Shown here: in pieces, positions 1-7,635 of the stretch
Layout of the letters: the number at the start of each line of letters is the position of its first letter
Position numbering within the stretch: position 1 is the stretch's first letter
NCBI GenBank assembly: GCA_029251865.1
Contig: JAQXCN010000044.1
Span: forward strand, 1 to 32,041
Source: Crocinitomicaceae bacterium
GTDB taxonomy: Bacteria > Bacteroidota > Bacteroidia > Flavobacteriales_D > Crocinitomicaceae
Reading direction: 5' to 3'
Length of the DNA stretch: 32,041 bases
Made by a program: the position numbers and the translations under genes
Notes under the pieces: generated by a model
What the model was told of the DNA's origin: nothing
The model's database searches: none
Seen by the model: the letters and a program-made list of their open reading frames with translations, nothing else

Positions 1-175
1 GAAAATAAAGATTAAGTTTAAATCCTCTTCTGAATAGTAATAATCTTGGAACGTATGCAATGCATTCATTCTTAAACTATTCGATTATGTTCTTATCTTC
101 GTGAAGCACACCTAGAATAAAAACGATTCTCAACCTTAAAGGTGCAAAAGCGCATTATATTCAAAAAAATCAAAA
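1..175. other. Left-edge intergenic region
   Basis: No reading frame that I can support. A possible -7 promoter element TATCTTCG (94-101, one base off TAnnTTTG) faces the NYN gene, which would give a leader of about 70 nt. An 11-bp inverted motif ATGCA-A-TGCAT lies at 55-65. I see no RNA gene or terminator. Confidence 0.35.
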
Positions 176-934
176 ATGGATCAGAATAACAATCTTGCAG
201 TTCTAATTGACGGTGATAATATCCCATCAGCTCAGGTGAAAGAAATGATGGAAGAAATTGCCAAATACGGTAATCCCTCTATAAAAAGGATCTATGGAGA
301 TTGGACAAAACCACATTTATCAAAATGGAAAAATTTGCTTTTAGAAAATGCGATAACTCCAATACAGCAATATGGATATACTACTGGAAAAAACGCAACA
401 GATTCAGCAATGATTATTGATGCAATGGATATTTTGTACTCAAGAAAAGTTAATGGCTTCTGCTTGGTGTCAAGTGATAGTGATTTCACACGACTCGCAA
501 CACGTTTAAGAGAAGCAGGAATGCAGGTCATTGGGATTGGTGAAAAGAAGACGCCAAATCCATTTATTGTGGCTTGTGATAAATTCATTTATATAGAAAT
601 ACTGAAATCTAGAGCTGCAAATTCAGAAAACCAGAAAGAAAAACAGCAGGACAAGTCTAGTGTTGATGTTGTCACGAAAAAAGTTATTCAGTTTATTGCT
701 TCAACAATTGCCGATGTTTCAGATGACGACGGATGGGCCTTTCTCGGAGATGTTGGTGGTCTATTGGTTAAAAAGCAACCTAATTTCGACTCTAGAAATT
801 TTGGATTTGATAAATTAACGCCTTTAATCAAGTCAATAGGGGAATTCGAGGTAGAGCAGAGAGAGAATTCTAAAAGCCGCCACAAATTGATTTTTGTAAG
901 ATTAAAAGAGAAAAAAAACAAGCGTAAAAAATAA
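176..934 (+). CDS. NYN domain putative ribonuclease with C-terminal LOTUS/OST-HTH domain
   Basis: This is a 252-residue soluble protein of the NYN (LabA/DUF88-like, PIN-fold) family. Its predicted role is metal-dependent RNA cleavage in the cytoplasm, but the substrate is unknown. The acidic residues expected for the PIN-like active site are present: L-I-D-G-D-N at residues 10-15 (D12, D14), T-D-S-A-M-I-I-D at 75-82 (D76, D82) and S-S-D-S-D-F at 99-104 (D101, D103). A charged linker (about 145-165) leads to a region of about 80 residues (166-247) resembling an OST-HTH/LOTUS RNA-binding domain, with W-A-F-L-G-D-V-G followed by a basic tail. The ATG is preceded by an A-rich stretch without a strong Shine-Dalgarno, as is usual in this phylum. 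The gene stands alone; the next gene is convergent. NYN assignment is firm, LOTUS likely, the RNase function is inferred from family. Confidence 0.88.
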   Translation: MDQNNNLAVLIDGDNIPSAQVKEMMEEIAKYGNPSIKRIYGDWTKPHLSKWKNLLLENAITPIQQYGYTTGKNATDSAMIIDAMDILYSRKVNGFCLVSSDSDFTRLATRLREAGMQVIGIGEKKTPNPFIVACDKFIYIEILKSRAANSENQKEKQQDKSSVDVVTKKVIQFIASTIADVSDDDGWAFLGDVGGLLVKKQPNFDSRNFGFDKLTPLIKSIGEFEVEQRENSKSRHKLIFVRLKEKKNKRKK

Positions 935-1098
935 CTTTCGGTTTTATATTCTGATTAACCTTATTTTTTCTTTGTTTACAAAAACATATTGTATGATTCT
1001 ACCATCTATATTTGATGTTCTGGTTCATTTAAGGCATTCTTAATTCGGATATTAGATCCCCTTATCCAAACTTTTCGACAAGTCTTACAAAAGAGTCT

Positions 1099-1587
1099 TT
1101 AATCTTTATTCATGGAGTGTATATCATTGTGCGTTTCTTCTATTTTATCTTTTACTTTTTGGATACTCTTGGCTAAAATAGCAAGTTGAGTTCGTTTTTT
1201 TATGGCCAACCACTTCCAACTATCCTGCTCATAGTCAATAGCACGAGCAACATGATATAAATTATGAAAACCAAACTCCAATAACCATTTCTGAGCATGA
1301 ACATTACCTTCACACCCATTTATCATAGCCATAAGATGCGCATACCCATTATCCATAAGCCACACCCTTGAATCTTCTTTTAATCTAATAGCAAATGAAA
1401 AGTGAACAAGCTCTTCATATCCATTTTCAACCAACCATTTTTGAAGATCTTGATTTCCTTCAACAGCTTTCGCCCAAGCCAAAATAACCATATTCGAATA
1501 TTGAATAGGGCGCAATGGCACTTTTGTCAAAGATTCCTTTTCTGACGTCTTCTCCTTGCTTTTTTTATTTTTCTTAAACCATCCCAT
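1099..1587 (-). CDS. Hypothetical protein made of four 25-residue W-L repeats
   Basis: I do not recognise a named family. The 162-residue protein has no signal peptide or membrane segment. A Lys-rich start (residues 1-20) precedes four consecutive units of exactly 25 residues: 36-60, 61-85, 86-110 and 111-135. Each unit has Ala/Ile-rich helix positions, then D/S-x-x-W-L, then (in units 1-3) a G-Y/F-x-x-L end. The conserved Trp falls at 51, 76, 101 and 126. The pattern looks like a short alpha-helical solenoid, so a binding or scaffold role is a reasonable guess, but no partner can be named. A charged helix (136-155) ends it. It lies 54 nt downstream of the SpmA/SpmB gene on the same strand and may be co-transcribed with it. 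ATG at 1587 is the only sensible start. Confidence 0.8.
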   Translation of the reverse strand: MGWFKKNKKSKEKTSEKESLTKVPLRPIQYSNMVILAWAKAVEGNQDLQKWLVENGYEELVHFSFAIRLKEDSRVWLMDNGYAHLMAMINGCEGNVHAQKWLLEFGFHNLYHVARAIDYEQDSWKWLAIKKRTQLAILAKSIQKVKDKIEETHNDIHSMNKD

Positions 1588-1641
1588 GATACAATTTATA
1601 AAAAATTGAAGTTAAATAAATATGAAATAATAGAAATACGC

Positions 1642-2868
1642 TTAACCGAAGAATATATAGGACACGATAATTGCTGCTATAATACCAATTAAATCAGCAA
1701 ACAAACCAGCTGTTACAGCATAGCGTGTTTTTTTAATACCGACAGAACCAAAATATACGGCAATTACGTAAAAGGTTGTTTCTGTACTTCCTTGCATCGT
1801 CGCCGCAATCAGTTCTTGAAGGGAACCAACACCGAAATTATTCATAACCTCAACGTACGCACCTCTTGCCCCACCACCACTCAGGGGTTTCATAAATGCA
1901 ACAGGCAAAGCATCAACCCATTCCGAGACGGATAAACCAACACCCAAAACCAACCACCGAATTGCATCGAGAATTCCATCTAATGCACCAGAAGCGCGAA
2001 ACAGCGCAATGGCGCACAATATGGCGATCAAATAAGGAATAATGCTGATCGCAACATTAAAGCCTCCTTTTGCACCATCAATAAATGATTCATAGACATT
2101 AACTTTTTTCCGAATGGCCAAGAGTATAAATACTGAAATTATGCTAAACATAATACCACCACCAACCACTACAGAGATCGCTTCGCCTTGACTCGGGTGC
2201 TGAACTACATAATGGAGCAACAAACCAATCAGAAGAGATAATCCTCCGAGGTATGAAATAACTGTGGGGTTAAAGAGATTAATTTTTTGTCTAATGGCTA
2301 CAAAAGTCAAACCTGCCAAAGAAGCTATGAACGTTGAAATAAGAATCGGTAAAAAAACCTCAGTTGGTGATTCTGCACCACTTCTTAAAGCGAAAATCGA
2401 AATTGGTATAATCGTTAAACCAGATGTATTTAAAACCAGAAACATAATTTGTGCATTAGATGCACGGTCCTTGATTGGATTAATTTCTTGTAATTCCTTC
2501 ATCGCCTTTAAACCAAGAGGTGTTGCCGCGTTATCTAAGCCAAGCATATTCGCGCTAAAGTTCATCATCATTGACCCAACAGACGGGTGGCCCTCTGGTA
2601 TATCTGGGAAGAGTTTTGAAAATAATGGTGAAACTGCCTTAGTCAGTAGTTTAATAGCTCCTCCATTTTCACCAACTCGCATAATTCCAAGCCAAAGACA
2701 CATCGCTCCCGTAAGGTATAATGAAAGTTCAAATCCTACCTTTGCCGAAGAGGAAAGGCTATCAATCATATCTTTCATAACTGCATAATCACCTAAGAGG
2801 AATGTTTTGTAAAAACCTAACGCGATTGCTATTAAAAACATTCCAAACCAAATCCGATTCAATACCAT
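1642..2868 (-). CDS. Fused SpmA/SpmB nucleoside-recognition (Gate) domain membrane protein
   Basis: This 408-residue polytopic inner-membrane protein matches the fusion of spore maturation proteins SpmA and SpmB found in many non-sporulating bacteria. The N-terminal half (about 1-195) contains the SpmA-like core with M-M-M-N-F-S-A-N-M-L-G-L-D-N-A-A-T-P-L-G, a hallmark of the family. The second half (about 205-408) resembles SpmB, with L-S-G-G-G-A-R-G and G-S-T-E-T-T-F-Y. Both halves carry Gate (nucleoside recognition) type segments. The transported substrate is not established; in Bacillus the separate proteins affect spore-core dehydration, a role that cannot apply here. The length fits the fused family. 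The gene is divergent from the subtilisin gene across 157 bp and precedes the 25-residue repeat gene. Confidence 0.87.
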   Translation of the reverse strand: MVLNRIWFGMFLIAIALGFYKTFLLGDYAVMKDMIDSLSSSAKVGFELSLYLTGAMCLWLGIMRVGENGGAIKLLTKAVSPLFSKLFPDIPEGHPSVGSMMMNFSANMLGLDNAATPLGLKAMKELQEINPIKDRASNAQIMFLVLNTSGLTIIPISIFALRSGAESPTEVFLPILISTFIASLAGLTFVAIRQKINLFNPTVISYLGGLSLLIGLLLHYVVQHPSQGEAISVVVGGGIMFSIISVFILLAIRKKVNVYESFIDGAKGGFNVAISIIPYLIAILCAIALFRASGALDGILDAIRWLVLGVGLSVSEWVDALPVAFMKPLSGGGARGAYVEVMNNFGVGSLQELIAATMQGSTETTFYVIAVYFGSVGIKKTRYAVTAGLFADLIGIIAAIIVSYIFFG

Positions 2869-2925
2869 ACTACTAATTTCGAATTTATTTAATTAAAAAC
2901 TTAAACCTCAACAAAAAGCTATTAA

Positions 2926-2933
2926 CAAAACTA
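2926..2933 (-). promoter_or_regulatory. Candidate -7 element for the SpmA/SpmB gene
   Basis: On the minus strand this reads TAGTTTTG, matching TAnnTTTG, 57 bases before the ATG. No clear -33 TTG is seen at the expected distance. One such match is expected by chance every few kilobases, so confidence is modest. Confidence 0.4.
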
Positions 2934-3013
2934 TTTTAATCTCCAGCTTGAATAAATGAGGTAATAACTCATTTGCAACCATTTGAAAGAATCGTAATCT
3001 AAGCCCTTTTCAT

Positions 3014-3021
3014 TACATTTG
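3014..3021 (+). promoter_or_regulatory. -7 element immediately before the subtilisin ATG
   Basis: TACATTTG matches the Bacteroidota -7 consensus TAnnTTTG and ends four bases before the ATG at 3026. With usual spacing, transcription would start at or next to the A of the ATG, which would give a leaderless mRNA. No good -33 TTG is evident. Confidence 0.5.
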
Positions 3022-3025
3022 GATC

Positions 3026-5197
3026 ATGACACTTACTAAAAACCTGATTTTTTTGATACTCATAATGAGTTATCTCGTTGGTCACTCCCAAAATTTTTTG
3101 AGTAAAATTGACCAACATGATTTGAACGAAATATACCAGTCGTTTATTGAAAATAAAATAGATCAAGAGAAGCTTAATAAATTTTCAATTCAAAAGGAAG
3201 GATCTGATTATTTTATATCTCTTATTGCGAAGACTTCCGAAGCCTTCAGACCAAGTCAAATTGAAGCGCTCGGAGGTAAGGCGCGAAAAACAATAAATAA
3301 CATAACGAACATCAAATTACCGTTATCAAGTATTGAATCAATTCATGAAATTGAAAATATTGAATACGCATCGATTGCAAAAAAATTCAAACCTTTTATG
3401 GACAAGGCCTTAATAGATACTCATGCCGACTCAGTTCATCAGGGTCTAGGTGGATTATCTGAAGGATATGAAGGTGAAAATGTTCTTATTGGTGTTACAG
3501 ATTGGGGCTTTGACTACACATCACCCGTTTTTTATGACTCCCTACTGCAAGAAACCAGAATTCTCGCAGCTTGGGATCAATACAAGCTAAGCGGTCCGAG
3601 CCCACAGAATTTCAATTATGGTACAGAATTTAATACACCCAACGACTTAATGGCTGCAGGGAGTGACACTTCAAATATCTACAGCTATTCTACACATGGA
3701 ACACATGTGGCTTCAATCGCAGGCGGAAGTGCCGTAGGGACGGACTTTAAAGGAATTGCTCCTGGTGCTCAGTTTTTATTTGTCACCTTTCTTGTGAACG
3801 AAAGTGCTGTTCTCGATGCCTGGGAGTGGATGTATCAAAAATCACTTGAGGAAGGAAAAAGACTCGTTATTAATATGAGCTGGGGTCTCTATCATTTTGG
3901 CTCTTTGGATGGGAATTCGATTCTCAGCAGTGCAATTACGGCGTATACCGATTTGGGTGTTGTCTTCGTAAATTCAGGAGGAAACAATGGAAATGTTAAT
4001 TTTCATCTCAAGCATGAATTCAACGATGATACAATGGCAACAAGAATTCAATTTTATTCATACGCATCAAATCCAAATATGTGGGGACAAAGCATTCATA
4101 GTTGGGGAGAAGCTGGCAATTCATTCTCAAATAGACTTCAAATTAAAAATACTGGCGGACAAGTTGTTTCGGAGAGTCCTTTTTATAATACCGCAACACT
4201 TTCAAATTATGTAGATTCTCTTTTGGTAATTGATCAAGATACAATATGGTACAATATTTCTGCAGAAAATGAGCATCCTTTAAATGGCAGACCACAAATG
4301 CGTTTAAGGGTAAAATGTACATCAAGCGCCTATCGTGTGATGTTAAATGCTCATGCATCCGAAGGAACTGTTCACAATTGGAATGTTACAGAACTCACAA
4401 ATGATGTTGGAAATTGGGGCATGCCATTTTCAGCATATGGAACAGGTACTTTAAATGGAGATAAAAAAAATGGAATAAGCGAACCTTCATGTGCCGATGA
4501 TGTCATAAGCGTTGCCGCATATGCCTCTGGCTGGGTAACACCGACCGGTATAACCACTGGCGGGGCTATTGCTTCATTCTCCAGTCAAGGACCAAGATAT
4601 GATGGAATAATGAAGCCGGATATTGCAGCACCAGGAGTTTCTGTTGGTGCGGCTATTTCATCTTTTACTGACGCTTCCTATTCTTCTATTGAAAGTATAG
4701 ACTTTAATACAAGAACTTATCACTTTGCGAGACTCTCAGGGACATCTATGGCGGCACCCATGGTCGCCGGAGTAGCTGCTTTGTTACTCGATGCCAAACC
4801 AGAATTAGGTGCTAGGGACCTTAAGGAAATTCTTCTTTTAACAGCTAGAGAAGACAACAAAACAGGTGTACTTCCAGAACTTGGGGATCCTAAATGGGGC
4901 CATGGGAAAGTTGATGCAATGGCAGCAATAAGAGAAGCTCTTGATCTGGGAGTTTTTGACAACCTTCAACTTCAGAGTTCACTTCGGGTTTATCCAAATC
5001 CTGTAACCGAGATATTAACCATTGAAAATTTAAAAGGAATACCTACAGCCGCTCAATTAACAGATTTTACGGGTAAACAATTTGATATTGAACTATATGA
5101 AGGGCATGTAGATTGCTCAAATATTCAATCAGGTCTCTATATTTTGAGCTTTTCGATTGAAAACGAAGAACAGCGGATCACGTTCATAAAACAATAA
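3026..5197 (+). CDS. Secreted S8 (subtilisin-type) serine protease with type IX sorting domain
   Basis: This 723-residue protein is predicted to be an extracellular or surface endopeptidase. Residues 1-22 form a signal peptide ending in G-H-S-Q. A propeptide-like region (about 23-125) follows. The catalytic triad is visible: Asp159 in V-T-D-W-G, His224 in S-T-H-G-T-H-V-A-S and Ser574 in S-G-T-S-M-A-A-P. Asn320 (G-G-N-N-G) is the likely oxyanion-hole residue. The stretch between Asn320 and Ser574 is about 254 residues, far longer than the roughly 66 in classical subtilisin, so an inserted beta-rich domain is likely (about 325-480). Residues 650-723, with L-R-V-Y-P-N-P and a final K-Q, form a type A C-terminal sorting domain for type IX secretion. 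The GNAT gene starts one base after the stop. It probably supplies peptides for uptake; substrate specificity is unknown. Confidence 0.93.
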   Translation: MTLTKNLIFLILIMSYLVGHSQNFLSKIDQHDLNEIYQSFIENKIDQEKLNKFSIQKEGSDYFISLIAKTSEAFRPSQIEALGGKARKTINNITNIKLPLSSIESIHEIENIEYASIAKKFKPFMDKALIDTHADSVHQGLGGLSEGYEGENVLIGVTDWGFDYTSPVFYDSLLQETRILAAWDQYKLSGPSPQNFNYGTEFNTPNDLMAAGSDTSNIYSYSTHGTHVASIAGGSAVGTDFKGIAPGAQFLFVTFLVNESAVLDAWEWMYQKSLEEGKRLVINMSWGLYHFGSLDGNSILSSAITAYTDLGVVFVNSGGNNGNVNFHLKHEFNDDTMATRIQFYSYASNPNMWGQSIHSWGEAGNSFSNRLQIKNTGGQVVSESPFYNTATLSNYVDSLLVIDQDTIWYNISAENEHPLNGRPQMRLRVKCTSSAYRVMLNAHASEGTVHNWNVTELTNDVGNWGMPFSAYGTGTLNGDKKNGISEPSCADDVISVAAYASGWVTPTGITTGGAIASFSSQGPRYDGIMKPDIAAPGVSVGAAISSFTDASYSSIESIDFNTRTYHFARLSGTSMAAPMVAGVAALLLDAKPELGARDLKEILLLTAREDNKTGVLPELGDPKWGHGKVDAMAAIREALDLGVFDNLQLQSSLRVYPNPVTEILTIENLKGIPTAAQLTDFTGKQFDIELYEGHVDCSNIQSGLYILSFSIENEEQRITFIKQ

Positions 5198-5198
5198 A

Positions 5199-5684
5199 AT
5201 GATTAAAAGGCTCCAGAAATCAGAACTGGATACCATTCAAAAAATGGCCAATGAAATATGGCCTGTTTGCTTCAAAGAAATGATCAGTCAGTCGCAAATA
5301 GAATATATGCTCGATTGGATGTATACCCAAAAAAAACTTGAAGACAATTTCGATAAGGGGCATGCATTTATTATTTTAAAAAAAGAAAATAAAAAAATCG
5401 GCTTTGCATCCTTTGAAAAAAAGAGAATTAAAGGGCGTATTCGGCTCCATAAACTTTATGTCGATCCAAATCAACACCATAATGGCGCGGGCCGTGAGCT
5501 GATAAACTACATTATTAATGAAGGTAAACGCAACAGCCTGTCCACCTTAGACCTTTTTGTCAACAGAACAAATCCGGCAGTAACGTTTTATGAGAAGATA
5601 GGATTTGAAATCGTCGAATCTATTGACCTAGAAATTGGAAATGGATTCTTCATGAATGATTATAGAATGGAAATTGAAATTTAA
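5199..5684 (+). CDS. GNAT family N-acetyltransferase
   Basis: This 161-residue cytoplasmic protein belongs to the GCN5-related acetyltransferases, which move an acetyl group from acetyl-CoA to an amine. Motif A is clear: L-Y-V-D-P-N-Q-H-H-N-G-A-G-R-E-L (about 88-103), giving the Q/R-x-x-G-x-G/A pyrophosphate-binding loop. The C-terminal N-P-A-V-T-F-Y-E-K-I-G-F (about 126-137) is the usual motif B. The acceptor cannot be deduced. The ATG lies one base after the subtilisin stop codon, so the two genes are almost surely co-transcribed, although no functional link is obvious. The protease could acquire it as a passenger, or the enzyme could act on peptides; the latter is only a guess. Confidence 0.9.
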   Translation: MIKRLQKSELDTIQKMANEIWPVCFKEMISQSQIEYMLDWMYTQKKLEDNFDKGHAFIILKKENKKIGFASFEKKRIKGRIRLHKLYVDPNQHHNGAGRELINYIINEGKRNSLSTLDLFVNRTNPAVTFYEKIGFEIVESIDLEIGNGFFMNDYRMEIEI

Positions 5685-5686
5685 TT

Positions 5687-5706
5687 GTATTATGCATGCA
5701 TAATAC
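5687..5706. promoter_or_regulatory. Perfect 20-bp palindrome upstream of acyl-CoA dehydrogenase
   Basis: GTATTATGCATGCATAATAC equals its own reverse complement. It ends 12 bp before the -7 element at 5719-5726 and so covers the place where a -33 element would lie. This suits a dimeric repressor site. It is also two bases after the GNAT stop and is followed by TTTT, so an AT-rich hairpin terminator (8-bp stem, CATG loop) is an alternative. Confidence 0.6.
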
Positions 5707-5718
5707 TTTTAGTTTTCA

Positions 5719-5726
5719 TATATTTG
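5719..5726 (+). promoter_or_regulatory. -7 promoter element for acyl-CoA dehydrogenase
   Basis: TATATTTG is a full match to TAnnTTTG, 26 bases before the ATG at 5753. The expected start of transcription is near 5731. The 20-bp palindrome sits at about -45 to -25 relative to that point. Confidence 0.55.
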
Positions 5727-5752
5727 ATAAAATAATTCTATAATCAACAACA

Positions 5753-7537
5753 ATGAGTGATAAACAACCGATAAAAGGTGGTGAATTCATCATCAGAAAC
5801 ACTGAACCCAAAGATATTTTCACACCAGAAGAATGGACCGAAGAGCATAAAATGATCGCAGGTATGTGTGAAGATTTTATTCATCAAGAAATCATACCTC
5901 ACCTCGATAGGATAGACAGCCTTGAAGAAGGTTTGATGCCTTCATTATTAAAGAAAGCGGGTGATTTAGGTTTATTGGGGCTTTCTGTACCCGAGGAGTA
6001 TGGTGGTATGGGAGTTGATTTTAAAACGACTTTATTAGCTACAGAGTATCTTGGCTTAGGATTTTCATTTTCGGTAGCCTATGGAGCACATACAGGCATT
6101 GGTACGCTTCCTCTACTCTACTATGGTAATACAGAACAAAAAAACAAATACGTTGCAAAACTAGCATCTGGAGAGTGGGCGGCTGCCTATTGCTTAACAG
6201 AACCAAGTTCTGGTTCTGATGCAAACTCTGGTAAAACAAAAGCTGATTTATCTGAGGACGGTTCGCATTATACTATTAACGGTCAAAAAATGTGGATTAC
6301 AAATGGAGGGTTTGCAAACCTCTTTACAGTCTTCGCAAAAATTGAAGACGATGAAAACTTAACTGCCTTTCTTGTAGAGGCGGATAGTGAAGGAATTACC
6401 TTAAACCCTGAAGAGAAGAAAATGGGAATCAAAGGCTCCTCTACCCGTCAGGTTTTCTTTAATAATGTTAAAGTTCCCGTAGAGAACATGTTATCCGATA
6501 GAGGTAATGGTTTCAAAATCGCACTAAACATCTTAAATATCGGAAGAATTAAACTTGGTGCAGCTGTTATGGGTGGTGCTAAAGGTGGTATTGATGAATC
6601 CATAAAATATGCTCTTGAAAGAGAACAATTTGGGCGTTCAATTTCTAAATATGGTGCAATACGTTACAAATTAGCAGAACAAGTTATTCAAACTTACGCA
6701 GTGGAATCGGCTACATACAGAGCCGGGCAAAATATCGATGATGCCATTAAAGGTTTAATGGAAAGCGGAATGGATAAAGCTCAAGCGACACTAAAGGGCA
6801 TTGAGCTCTTTGCTCCCGAATGCGCAGTAATAAAAGTTGCAGGTTCCGAATGTTTAGATTACGTCGTTGATGAGGCGGTTCAAATCTACGGAGGCATGGG
6901 TTATTCAGCAGAATCTACAGTTGAGAGAGCCTACAGAGATTCAAGAATTAATAGAATATTTGAAGGCACTAATGAGATCAATCGAATGCTTACGGTAGAC
7001 ATGGTTTTAAGAAGAGCCATGAAAGGTGAGTTAGACCTTATGGGACCAGCTATGAAAGTAGCCGGAGACCTTATGAGTATTCCTGAAATTAAGGAACCGT
7101 CGAACACACCCCTTGGAGATGAAGAAAATATGCTAGAAGGATTCAAGAAAGTAATTCTAATGGTTGCAGGTTCTGCAGTTCAAAAACTCATGCAAACTTT
7201 GGCAAAAGAGCAAGAGGTGTTAATGAATATAGCAGATGTCGCAATTTGGACCTATCTCGCTGAATCCGTTTACTTAAGAGTTCAGAAAAAAATTGATAGT
7301 CAAGGAGAAGCGGCATGTGAACATGACATTGCAATTGCGAAAACCTATTTCTTTGATATTGCAGATAAAATTGCAAAAGCAGCTAAAGACGCCATACTGT
7401 CCTTTGCTGAAGGAGATGAAGCAAGAATGATGTTGATGGGATTAAAACGATTCACAAAAACACAAGCCTTTAATCCAAAAGCCGCAAGACAAACTATTGC
7501 ACAAAAATTAATTGCAGATAAGAAATATAATTTCTAA
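5753..7537 (+). CDS. Acyl-CoA dehydrogenase, long/very-long-chain type
   Basis: This 594-residue flavoenzyme is predicted to catalyse the first step of fatty acid beta-oxidation, making trans-2-enoyl-CoA with FAD as cofactor. The N-terminal helical domain (about 27-135), the beta domain with C-L-T-E-P-S-S-G-S-D and W-I-T-N-G-G, and the C-terminal helical domain with R-E-Q-F-G-R are all present. The signature G-G-M-G-Y and the stretch I-F-E-G-T-N-E-I-N-R place the likely catalytic base at Glu404, as in VLCAD. The extra C-terminal domain of about 150 residues (about 440-594) makes it VLCAD-length rather than the 380-residue short/medium form. It is monocistronic: its own -7 element lies upstream and a terminator follows. 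The palindrome at its promoter suggests control by a repressor, possibly an acyl-CoA-responsive one (inference). Confidence 0.93.
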   Translation: MSDKQPIKGGEFIIRNTEPKDIFTPEEWTEEHKMIAGMCEDFIHQEIIPHLDRIDSLEEGLMPSLLKKAGDLGLLGLSVPEEYGGMGVDFKTTLLATEYLGLGFSFSVAYGAHTGIGTLPLLYYGNTEQKNKYVAKLASGEWAAAYCLTEPSSGSDANSGKTKADLSEDGSHYTINGQKMWITNGGFANLFTVFAKIEDDENLTAFLVEADSEGITLNPEEKKMGIKGSSTRQVFFNNVKVPVENMLSDRGNGFKIALNILNIGRIKLGAAVMGGAKGGIDESIKYALEREQFGRSISKYGAIRYKLAEQVIQTYAVESATYRAGQNIDDAIKGLMESGMDKAQATLKGIELFAPECAVIKVAGSECLDYVVDEAVQIYGGMGYSAESTVERAYRDSRINRIFEGTNEINRMLTVDMVLRRAMKGELDLMGPAMKVAGDLMSIPEIKEPSNTPLGDEENMLEGFKKVILMVAGSAVQKLMQTLAKEQEVLMNIADVAIWTYLAESVYLRVQKKIDSQGEAACEHDIAIAKTYFFDIADKIAKAAKDAILSFAEGDEARMMLMGLKRFTKTQAFNPKAARQTIAQKLIADKKYNF

Positions 7538-7556
7538 TCGCTAAAGACCTCAAAAC

Positions 7557-7585
7557 AAAAGGGCCTCATCAGAGGCTCTTTTTTT
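7557..7585 (+). terminator. Rho-independent terminator after acyl-CoA dehydrogenase
   Basis: Stem GGGCCTC (7561-7567) pairs with GAGGCTC (7572-7578) with one G-T wobble and an ATCA loop. It is extended by flanking A and T bases and followed by a run of seven T. Confidence 0.9.
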
Positions 7586-7602
7586 ATGTATCTTCGTTTC
7601 TC

Positions 7603-7618
7603 ATGCATTGAAATGCAT
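7603..7618. promoter_or_regulatory. Short inverted repeat upstream of the ACMSD-like gene
   Basis: ATGCATT-GA-AATGCAT is a perfect 7-bp inverted repeat with a 2-bp spacer, 18 bp before the ATG at 7636. A weak -7 element, TATCTTCG (7589-7596), lies just before it, so the repeat would fall at or just after the start of transcription. An operator is possible; chance is not excluded. Confidence 0.35.
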
Positions 7619-7635
7619 CAAAAGCGCACGCTAAC

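Noticed and set aside
145-154. CAAAAGCGCA shared with 7619-7628, upstream of two genes that also have TATCTTCG
   Set aside because: Ten-base matches occur hundreds of times by chance between positions in 32 kb, and the spacing to the -7-like elements differs (51 against 30 bases).
2954-2974. Inverted repeat AAATGAG-N7-CTCATTT between the SpmA/SpmB and subtilisin genes
   Set aside because: A 7-bp arm with free choice of spacer is expected several times by chance in an AT-rich window of this size; no promoter element is well placed to it.
4809-4816. GTGCTAGG inside the subtilisin gene, the same 8-mer as in the repeats at 31958-31993
   Set aside because: A single copy within a coding sequence, with no repeat structure around it; best explained by chance.
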